Shown here one piece after another: positions 7,745 through 13,435 of a stretch of 13,435 nt of DNA (position 1 is its first letter; each line of letters begins with the position of its first letter). A program made the translations under genes and the position numbers. The stretch lies in contig VBJR01000359.1 in the NCBI GenBank assembly GCA_005880175.1, forward strand, positions 1 through 13,435, given 5' to 3'. The notes under the pieces were generated by a model that worked only from the letters and a program-made list of their open reading frames with translations, made no database searches and was not told the origin of the DNA. The DNA is from Chloroflexota bacterium. GTDB taxonomy: Bacteria > Chloroflexota > Dormibacteria > Dormibacterales > Dormibacteraceae.

Positions 7745-8489
7745 GGCGATCAGCCAGGTCGTGGGCGCCGCCTACACGTACCAGCCCAGCCTGGCCATGC
7801 GCCGGCGCCTGACCGCGACGATCGACCGCAGCCACAGCTCCCAGACGCAGGACTTCTCGTTCTTCGTCAAGGGCGGGCGCGAGAACGTCGTCCAGAGCGG
7901 CCAGAGCCTGGCGCTGCGGCGCGACGCCGAGACGGGCGAGCTCGTGCCCCACTGGCCCGAGCCGGAGCTCGCCATCCTCCTCGGCGAGCGCCACGAGGTG
8001 CGCGCGTACACGCTGGCGAACGACCTGACCGCGTTCTCCATCGAGACCCGCGGGCGCGACCGCGACTTCGACGGCACGTACGTCGGCAAGTGCTGGCCGC
8101 GGAGCTGCGCCCTGGGCCCGGAGTTCGTGCCTCCGGAACGCATCGCGGACGACGGCGCGCTGGAGATCGGGATGACCATCGAGCGCGACGGCCAGACGAT
8201 CTACCGCTACGTGTACAGCACGGCGCGCCGGAAGCGGCCCTTCTCCGAGATCCCGCGTCTGATCGTGGAATACCGCCGGCGCTTCGGCGACGCGCCGCCG
8301 CCCTCCAAGCGCATCCGGGTCGAGCCGGACGGGCACCTCCCCCCCGGGACCGTCATCATGCTGGGGACCGGCGTCATCGTCCCGGCCCGCGCGTACAGCC
8401 AGCGCGGGGACGTCGTGACCATCTTCTCCGACGGGTTCGGCGAGCTGCGCAACCGGATCGAGGACCCGGGCGCGGAGGCGGCCGCATGA
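7725..8489 (+). CDS. Fumarylacetoacetate hydrolase superfamily protein, AraD1/GguC-like
   Basis: FAH-superfamily enzymes use a divalent metal to hydrolyse, decarboxylate, isomerise or dehydrate keto acids. The metal set is visible: Glu79 and Glu81 in PEPELAILLG and Asp100 in ANDLTAFSIE. GKCWPRSCALGP follows, close to the QAK...GSCALGP stretch of AraD1/GguC-type members that I recall acting in 2-keto-3-deoxy sugar-acid metabolism. The length of 254 residues is short to normal for the superfamily. The short loop between the glutamates and the aspartate favours this branch over the catechol-pathway hydrolases. A 2-keto or 2-keto-3-deoxy acid substrate is likely, but the reaction is not known. 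The gene starts at an ATG with a good GGAGG and ends with ATGA overlapping the racemase-like gene. Confidence 0.82.
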   Translation: MSSGPYEAISQVVGAAYTYQPSLAMRRRLTATIDRSHSSQTQDFSFFVKGGRENVVQSGQSLALRRDAETGELVPHWPEPELAILLGERHEVRAYTLANDLTAFSIETRGRDRDFDGTYVGKCWPRSCALGPEFVPPERIADDGALEIGMTIERDGQTIYRYVYSTARRKRPFSEIPRLIVEYRRRFGDAPPPSKRIRVEPDGHLPPGTVIMLGTGVIVPARAYSQRGDVVTIFSDGFGELRNRIEDPGAEAAA

Positions 8490-9595
8490 GACTCCTGGCG
8501 CTCGAGCTGCGCCGCGTCCTGATGCCGCTGGTCGCGCCGTTCCGCACCGCGTTCGGCGTCCAGTCGGAGCGCGAGGCCCTGCTGGTCCGGGCGACCACGA
8601 CGGAGGGCCACGGCTGGGGCGAGTGCGTCGCCCAGAGCGAGCCCGCGTACTCCTCGGAGTTCGTGCTCGGCTGCGAGCTGGTCATCGAGCGCCACCTGGC
8701 GCCGCGCCTGTTCCGCCGGCCACGGCTCGCGGCCGCCGACGTCGCCGGCGCGCTGGCCGGCGTCTCCGGCCACCGGATGGCCAAGGCGGCGCTCGAGATG
8801 GCCGTCCTGGACGCGGAGCTGCGGAGCCGCGGCGTCTCGCTGGCGAGCCACCTGGGCGGCGTCCGGGAGCGGGTGCCGGCCGGCGTGTCCCTCGGGATCC
8901 AGGGCAGCGTGGACCAGCTGCTCCAGGTGGTCGAGGACCACCTGGAGCGGGGCTACCGGCGGGTCAAGCTGAAGATCGAGCCGGGCTGGGACGCGGAACC
9001 CGTGCGGGCGGTGCGGGAGCGCTTCGGCCCCGACCTGGCGCTCCAGGTGGACGGCAACGGCGCCTACCGCCGCTGCCAGGCCGACCAGCTGCTGGCGCTG
9101 GACGACCTCGGCCTCCTCCTGATCGAGCAGCCCTTCCCGGAGGAGCAGGTGCTCGCGCACGCCGAGCTGGCGCGCGAGATCCGGACGCCGGTGTGCCTGG
9201 ACGAGTCGATCACGTCGGCCGAGACCGCCGACGCCGCCCTCCAGCTCGGCGCCTGCCGGGTCGTCAACGTCAAGCCGGGCCGGGTCGGAGGCCACCTGGA
9301 GGCGGTGCGGATCCACGACCTCTGCCAGCGCCGGGACGTGCCGGTGTGGTGCGGCGGCATGCTGGAGACGGGCCTGGGACGCGCTGCCAACCTGGCCCTC
9401 GCCGCCCTCCCCGGCTTCACGCTGCCGGGCGACCTCTCGGCGTCGCGGCGCTACTACCACCGCGACGTCACACCTCCCTTCGAGCTGGAGGACGGGTGCA
9501 TCCGGGTCCCCGACGGCCCCGGCCTGGGCGTCGAGCCGGTCCCGGCGATCCTCGACGAGGTCACCGTGGCCCGCCGCGTCCTGGAGCCGGAGTGA
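8486..9595 (+). CDS. Enolase-superfamily enzyme of the N-succinylamino acid racemase / o-succinylbenzoate synthase group
   Basis: The 369-residue protein shows the full muconate-lactonizing-type active site: KLK with Lys161 and Lys163, metal ligands Asp189 (VDGNGAY), Glu214 (IEQPF) and Asp239 (LDESI), and Lys263 in VNVKPGRVGG. These positions match, by number, those I recall for the Amycolatopsis racemase/OSBS (Lys163, Asp189, Glu214, Asp239, Lys263). Arg266, linked in that family to racemase activity, is also present. The C-terminal WCGGMLETGLGRAANLALA is typical of this group. Such enzymes abstract an alpha proton from a carboxylate, giving either racemisation of N-acyl amino acids or syn-dehydration. 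No menaquinone genes are nearby, so racemisation or epimerisation of an acylated amino-acid intermediate is more likely here. That is inference. The start is ATGA-coupled to the FAH-like gene. Confidence 0.9.
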   Translation: MRLLALELRRVLMPLVAPFRTAFGVQSEREALLVRATTTEGHGWGECVAQSEPAYSSEFVLGCELVIERHLAPRLFRRPRLAAADVAGALAGVSGHRMAKAALEMAVLDAELRSRGVSLASHLGGVRERVPAGVSLGIQGSVDQLLQVVEDHLERGYRRVKLKIEPGWDAEPVRAVRERFGPDLALQVDGNGAYRRCQADQLLALDDLGLLLIEQPFPEEQVLAHAELAREIRTPVCLDESITSAETADAALQLGACRVVNVKPGRVGGHLEAVRIHDLCQRRDVPVWCGGMLETGLGRAANLALAALPGFTLPGDLSASRRYYHRDVTPPFELEDGCIRVPDGPGLGVEPVPAILDEVTVARRVLEPE

Positions 9596-9600
9596 GCGCC

Positions 9601-10512
9601 ATGCACATCGGGCTGATCGGTCTCGGGGTCATCTCGCGGTACTACGCGGCGGCGATCGCGCGCGACCCCGGCCTCCACCTGCGGGGCGTGTGCGACCTCG
9701 ACGACCGCAAGACGGGCGCCCTGGCCGGGCCCGGCGTGACCGCCACGGCCGACTACCGGGAGCTGCTCGGCGACCGCTCGATCGACGCGGTCGTCGTCAA
9801 CCTGCCCAACCACCTCCACGGCGAGGCCTGCCGGGCCGCGCTCGACGCGGGGAAGCACGTCTGCTGCGAGAAGCCGCTCACGATGCGCTCCGGCGAGGCC
9901 GACGCCCTGGTGTAGCGGGCGAGCGCGGTCGGGCGGACCCTCTTCACCGCCTTCCATCGCCGCTACAACGACAACGTCCTCGCGCTGCGGCGCCGGCTGC
10001 TGGCCGCGGGCCCGCCCGAGACGCTCGCGGTCCGCTACCGGGAGCGGATCGAGGAGCACTGCGGGGGCGACAGCTGGTACCTCGACCCGCGCGCCTGCGG
10101 CGGCGGCTGCCTGGCCGACAACGGCCCCAACGCGATCGACCTGGTGCTCCTCCTCGTCCCCGGCCCCGTGGACGTCGTGGCGGCCCGGGTCGAGCGGGAC
10201 GGCCGCGGCGTGGACCGTCGCGCCGAGGTCACGCTGCGCGCCGGCGGGGCGCTCGCCGGCATCGACCTGGACTGGGACCACCCGGGGGAGGAGAAGGACG
10301 TCCGGGTCCGCCATCGCGGCGGCGGCGCCGACGAGGCGGACATGCTCGCCGGGTATCCCAAGTTCAAGTCGTCCCTCTTCCACGAGTACGAGGGCGTGCT
10401 CGCGGACTTCCGGGCGCACTGCCGCGCCGGACGGTCCAACCCGAACGGCCCGGCGGTGGTCCACCTCGTGGAGGACGCGTACCGGGCGGCCGCGGCCGTG
10501 ACGGCGCCGTGA
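9601..10512 (+). pseudogene. Gfo/Idh/MocA-family oxidoreductase interrupted by an in-frame TAG
   Basis: This family uses NAD(P) to oxidise hydroxyls of sugars and cyclitols. From ATG at 9601 there is a Rossmann start GLIGLGVISRYY, then NLPNHLHGE and the EKP motif (CEKPLTM, Lys91). Codon 105 (9913-9915) is TAG. Downstream the same frame continues with RASAVGRTLFTAFHRRYN and runs to TGA at 10510-10512. The total of 303 residues is a normal family length, with no frameshift. A single substitution (for example GAG to TAG), a sequencing error or readthrough would explain it. The usual DxGxHxxD catalytic motif reads DNGPNAID (Asp173, Asn177, Asp180), so the catalytic His is Asn. An in-frame GTG at 9592 could also start translation by overlapping the previous stop. 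I prefer ATG 9601, with GGAG 8 bases upstream. Confidence 0.85.
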
Positions 10513-11522
10513 GCGCCGCCGGGGCCGGCCGCCCGCTCGGCAGCATCCTGGTCGGGTTCGGCCACGCCGGCCGGGACCTCCACCTGCCCTGCCTGGCCCG
10601 GATGCCGGAGCGGCGGGTGCTCGGCATCGTGGACCCGGCGGCGGCGGTGGCGCCGGACCTGCCCGTGCCCATCGTGCCCGACCTGTCGCTCCTGCCCCGC
10701 GGCGACCCCGCCGGCGCGGTGGTGCACGTCTGCGTGCCGCCGGCGCGGCACGCGGACGTGGTGGCGAGGGCGGCGGCGCTCGGCTACCGGCGGTTCATCG
10801 TCGAGAAGCCGCTGGCGGACAGCCGGGCGGGAGCGGCGGCGATCGCGGGGCTCGCGGAGCGCGACGGCCTGGACGTGGTCGTGGTCGCCAACTGGCTCTT
10901 CAGCGGTCTGACCGACCGCGTCCGCGAGGAGCTCGACCGCGCCGGTCCGCCGGCGCTGCTGCGCATGCGCCAGTCGAAGATGCGGGTGTCGCGCACGCTG
11001 GCCGCGCCGGCGCCGGAGACCGCGTGGGCGGTGGAGATGCCCCACATGGTGGCGCTGGCCGTCCACCTCCTGGGCGAGGACGTCGCGCTGCGGCGCGCGG
11101 CGGCCGCCGACCTGGTGGTCGGGAGCCGGCGCGTCGCCGCCATGGGTTCGGCCGACATGCGGCTCCGGGTGGGCGGCGTGGACGTCCACCTGAGCTCCGA
11201 CCTGGCGTCGCCGGTGCGCGAGCGCTGGGTGGACGTCGCGTGGGCGGGCGGGACGGGCCTCCGCGGCCACCTCTCGGCCGACGCGTCGGAGCTGTGGTCG
11301 GAGCTGACGTGGCGCTCGACCGGCGGCCCGGCACCCGCCAGGTGCCTCTTCCGGGACGACACGCTCGAGCGCCTGGTGCGCCAGGCCTACGCGTGGTTCG
11401 AGGGCCGGGGGCCGCGGCCGGCCAGCGACCTGGCCCTCCATCTCCTCGTCTGCCGGCTGCTGGACGAGGCCGCCGCCGCCGCGTCGGGCGGCTCGCCGGT
11501 CTCGCTGGAGGTGCTCCCTTGA
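10509..11522 (+). CDS. Gfo/Idh/MocA-family oxidoreductase, second copy
   Basis: The 337-residue protein opens with the Rossmann motif ILVGFGHAGRDLHLPCL. VCVPPARHADV and the EKP motif FIVEKPLADS (Lys as in the family) follow. Where relatives carry DxGxHxxD this one has AVEMPHMVALAVHLLG, so the histidine is kept but the surrounding motif differs from the first oxidoreductase. The two copies are diverged and probably act on different hydroxyl groups or steps. Followed by two DegT-type proteins, the natural reading is that it makes a keto group that is then transaminated, as in kanosamine-type or aminocyclitol pathways. This is inference from family behaviour. GTG at 10509 overlaps the previous TGA as GTGA and was chosen for that coupling and because the Rossmann strand begins about a dozen residues in. 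Confidence 0.88.
   Translation: MSAAGAGRPLGSILVGFGHAGRDLHLPCLARMPERRVLGIVDPAAAVAPDLPVPIVPDLSLLPRGDPAGAVVHVCVPPARHADVVARAAALGYRRFIVEKPLADSRAGAAAIAGLAERDGLDVVVVANWLFSGLTDRVREELDRAGPPALLRMRQSKMRVSRTLAAPAPETAWAVEMPHMVALAVHLLGEDVALRRAAAADLVVGSRRVAAMGSADMRLRVGGVDVHLSSDLASPVRERWVDVAWAGGTGLRGHLSADASELWSELTWRSTGGPAPARCLFRDDTLERLVRQAYAWFEGRGPRPASDLALHLLVCRLLDEAAAAASGGSPVSLEVLP
11507..11512 (+). promoter_or_regulatory. Strong ribosome binding site GGAGGT selecting a TTG start
   Basis: GGAGGT lies 6 bases before the TTG at 11519. The next in-frame ATG is at 11570 and has no comparable site. The TTG also overlaps the previous stop as TTGA, matching the other junctions of the operon, so I take TTG as the real start. 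Confidence 0.7.
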
Positions 11523-12682
11523 TACAGACCCAACCGGTCGTCCCTACCGGTCAGGACCCCGCCGGCGGGATGCCCTTCTTCGACGGGGCGCGCTCGTTCG
11601 ACGAGGACTGGCCCCGCCTGGCGGCCCGGATCGAGGCGATCGCCGCCGGACGGCAGCCCGCCGGCGCCGAGGTGGCGGAGCTGGAACGGCGGATCGAGCG
11701 CTACACCGGCGCCCGTCACGCGGTCGCCTGCTCCAGCGGAACGGACGCCCTGCTGCTGCTGCTGCGGGCGGTCGGGATCGGCGCCGGCGACGAGGTCGTC
11801 GTCCCCTGCTTCACCTTCTTCGCCTCCGCCTCGGCGGTCGCCCTGGTGGGCGCCACCCCGGTCTTCGCCGACGTCGAGCCGCTGACCTACACGATCGACC
11901 CGGAGAGCGCCGAGCGGGCGGTGACCCCCCGGACCCGGGCGATCATGCCCGTCCACCTCTTCGACCAGATGGCGGACATGGACGCCGTCACCGGCCTCGC
12001 CCGGGCCCGCGGGCTGGACGTGGTGGAGGACAGCGCGGAGGCCTTCGGCATGTGGTACGGCGGCGTGCACGGGGGCCTGCTCGGCCGCGGCGGGGTCCTG
12101 TCCTTCTTCCCGACGAAGACGCTGGCGGCGCTCGGCGACGCCGGGATGGTCGTGACGAACGAGACGGCCGTCGCGGACGCGTGCCGGGCGCAGCTCGCCG
12201 GCACCGCGCCCTCGTGCGCGGTGGGGGGCGGGCTCGACGACCTCCAGGCCGCGGTGCTGCTGACCCGCCTGGAGCGGGTGGACCGCGACATCGCCCGGCG
12301 AGCGCTCCTCGCCGCCCGCTACGACGAGCGGCTGGCCGACCTGGCCGGTCCCGTCGTGCGCCCGGGCCTGGCGGCGCGGCGGTCCGCGACGAACCCGGTC
12401 CACTACGTGTACCTGGTCGAGGCGGAGGACAAGGCGGGCCTCGCCCGCCACCTCCAGGAGCGCGGGATCGGCACCGAGGAGTACTACCCGCGGCCGCTCC
12501 ATCGCCAGCCCTGCTTCGCCGGCCTCGGCTACCGGGAGGGCGACTTCCCGGTCGCCGAGCGCGCGTGCCGGCGCACGCTGGCCCTGCCGCTGTACCCGGA
12601 CCTCGCGCTCGATGCGGTGGACCGCGTCTGCGACGCGATCGCCGACTTCGTGGCGCCCGCCGCCGGAGGGAAAGGACGATGA
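11519..12682 (+). CDS. DegT/DnrJ/EryC1-family PLP aminotransferase, keeps catalytic Lys but lacks the Asn-x-Arg motif
   Basis: These enzymes transaminate keto sugars and cyclitols with PLP. From TTG the protein has 387 residues, normal for the family. Present are CSSGTDALLLL (phosphate loop), VVEDSAEAFG with Asp171 for the pyridine nitrogen, and SFFPTKTLAALGDAGMVV with Lys200 as the Schiff-base lysine. Missing are the R-N-H-G segment and the G-x-N-x-R-(M/L)-D-E motif: the matching stretch reads VGGGLDDLQAA (Val235 to Asp241), with glycines where Asn and Arg belong. In characterised family members that Asn comes from the neighbouring subunit and contacts the PLP phosphate. A homodimer of this protein would therefore lack it. 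The next gene, overlapping by ATGA, encodes a relative with exactly these motifs, so a heterodimer is suspected. Confidence 0.9.
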   Translation: MIQTQPVVPTGQDPAGGMPFFDGARSFDEDWPRLAARIEAIAAGRQPAGAEVAELERRIERYTGARHAVACSSGTDALLLLLRAVGIGAGDEVVVPCFTFFASASAVALVGATPVFADVEPLTYTIDPESAERAVTPRTRAIMPVHLFDQMADMDAVTGLARARGLDVVEDSAEAFGMWYGGVHGGLLGRGGVLSFFPTKTLAALGDAGMVVTNETAVADACRAQLAGTAPSCAVGGGLDDLQAAVLLTRLERVDRDIARRALLAARYDERLADLAGPVVRPGLAARRSATNPVHYVYLVEAEDKAGLARHLQERGIGTEEYYPRPLHRQPCFAGLGYREGDFPVAERACRRTLALPLYPDLALDAVDRVCDAIADFVAPAAGGKGR

Positions 12683-13435
12683 CCGCCGCCGGTATCCGAC
12701 TCGCGCCCGCAGGCGGCTCCGACGCCGCCCGCTCGATCCTGCGTCTGCTCCCCGAGATCGCGCGCGCGGAGAAGGTGATCCTGGGGCCCCGCAGCCAGGC
12801 GTTCGAGGCCGGCCTGGGCGATCGGCTGGCGGCCCGGGTGGTCGCCTGCGCCAGCCACGTGGGCGCGCTCGTACTGGCCCTGCGCACGGCAGGCGTCGAA
12901 CGCGGCGACCGGGTGGTGCTGCCGGCCTTCGCCGGCGGCGCGGCCGCGGCCGCCGCCGCCGCGGTGGGCGCCGAGCCGCTGTGGGCCGACGTCGTCCCCG
13001 GCGGCACGACGCTCTCGGCCGCGGAGGTCGAGCGGCTCGGACGGGGCGCCCGGGCCGTGGTCGTGGTCCACGCGGGCGCCATGGCCGACGTGCCGGCCAT
13101 CGCCGCCGCCGGCGGTGCGCACGGCCTGCGGGTCGTCGAGGACGTGGGCGGCGGTCTCGGCGCCGCCCGGGCCGGCCGGGCCGCGGGGACGTGGGGGGAC
13201 GCCGCCGCCGTGGACCTGACGGGCGGCTGCCTGCGGGCGCCCGGCGAGGCCGGCGCCGTCGTCACCCGGGACGCGGAGACCGAGCGCCGGTGCCGCATGC
13301 TGCGCAACCACGGGCAGGACGGCGTGCACCGCTTCCTGCACCACGAGATGGGCTGCAACTGCCGGATGGACGAGGTGGTGGCCGGCCTCCTGGGGGAGCG
13401 GCTGCCGCTGCTCGACGAGGTGCTGGCGCGCCGGC
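12679..13435 (+). CDS. DegT/DnrJ/EryC1-like protein lacking the PLP lysine, 3' end beyond window
   Basis: From ATG at 12679 (AAAGGA and GGAGG upstream), 252 residues are visible before the right edge. Family features are the N-terminal VILGPRSQAFE, RGDRVVLPAF, VVEDVGGGLG (Asp155), MLRNHGQDG (Arg209 to Gln213) and MGCNCRMDEVVAGLL (Asn227, Arg229). Where active members have the catalytic lysine in FxPTKxLG, this one reads DLTGGCLRAPGEAGA (Asp179 to Ala193) with no lysine at all. The phosphate loop SSGTDAL is replaced by CASHVGAL. It is therefore unlikely to form a PLP aldimine in its own site. It keeps the parts normally offered to a partner subunit, which its upstream neighbour lacks. The likely role is the non-catalytic half of a heterodimeric aminotransferase. 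A lysine-free dehydratase-like or purely structural role is an alternative. The stop codon is not in the window. Confidence 0.88.
   Translation, partial: MTAAGIRLAPAGGSDAARSILRLLPEIARAEKVILGPRSQAFEAGLGDRLAARVVACASHVGALVLALRTAGVERGDRVVLPAFAGGAAAAAAAAVGAEPLWADVVPGGTTLSAAEVERLGRGARAVVVVHAGAMADVPAIAAAGGAHGLRVVEDVGGGLGAARAGRAAGTWGDAAAVDLTGGCLRAPGEAGAVVTRDAETERRCRMLRNHGQDGVHRFLHHEMGCNCRMDEVVAGLLGERLPLLDEVLARR

Noticed and set aside
9913..9915. TAG as a pyrrolysine or other programmed recoding site
   Set aside because: There is no pyrrolysine machinery in the window, no visible recoding signal, and this family has no known need for a special residue here. Mutation or sequence error is simpler.
9690..11522. 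A 610-residue frame joining the two oxidoreductase genes
   Set aside because: Its first half is an out-of-frame shadow of the first oxidoreductase. Family sequence begins only at the GTG at 10509.
5388..13435. A lincosamide (lincomycin/celesticetin) cluster
   Set aside because: Several enzyme families are shared, but the tandem SIS, FAH and racemase-like genes and the A-PCP-C-A synthetase do not fit, and no nucleotide-sugar or proline-branch genes are seen.
1..13435. tRNA, rRNA, CRISPR arrays, insertion sequences or attachment sites
   Set aside because: I looked for cloverleaf-like ends, regular direct repeats and transposase motifs and found none. Coding sequence fills nearly all of the window.

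Overview
This window looks like the middle of a secondary-metabolite gene cluster from a very GC-rich bacterium. An actinobacterium or similar is most likely, judging by the GC-rich third codon positions, GTG and TTG starts, NTGA start/stop overlaps and leaderless-looking promoters. No taxonomic marker gene is present, so the organism is an inference. Two divergent transcription units leave a roughly 140-base intergenic region at 5248-5387. Both units run off the window.

The leftward unit (minus strand) has a PAPS-type sulfotransferase-like gene (5247-4382) and then, overlapping it by GTGA, a large NRPS gene (4385 to the left edge). The NRPS reads A-PCP-C-A and is cut inside its second adenylation domain. 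The sulfotransferase reading frame is broken once near 4756 and is restored by one extra base.

The rightward unit (plus strand) is a tightly packed operon: HisC-like PLP aminotransferase (5388-6437), tandem SIS-domain protein (6434-7744), AraD1/GguC-like fumarylacetoacetate-hydrolase-superfamily protein (7725-8489), an enolase-superfamily enzyme with the catalytic layout of N-succinylamino acid racemase/o-succinylbenzoate synthase (8486-9595), two Gfo/Idh/MocA oxidoreductases (9601-10512, interrupted by an in-frame TAG; 10509-11522), and two DegT/DnrJ/EryC1-type proteins (11519-12682; 12679 to the right edge). Nearly every junction is a 4-base ATGA, GTGA or TTGA overlap, so translational coupling is likely.

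Inferred logic: the SIS, oxidoreductase and DegT enzymes resemble sets that isomerise, oxidise and transaminate a sugar, cyclitol or sugar-acid skeleton. The racemase-like and FAH-like enzymes would further shape an acid or amino-acid intermediate. The NRPS would join the product to amino acids, and a sulfotransferase could sulfate it. I do not recognise the cluster as a known pathway.

The most striking signal is paired degeneracy. The first DegT protein keeps the PLP lysine but has lost the Asn-x-Arg motif that partners normally contribute across the dimer. The second has lost the lysine but keeps that motif. This pattern suggests an obligate heterodimer with one composite active site. The tandem SIS protein shows a similar active-half/degenerate-half arrangement.
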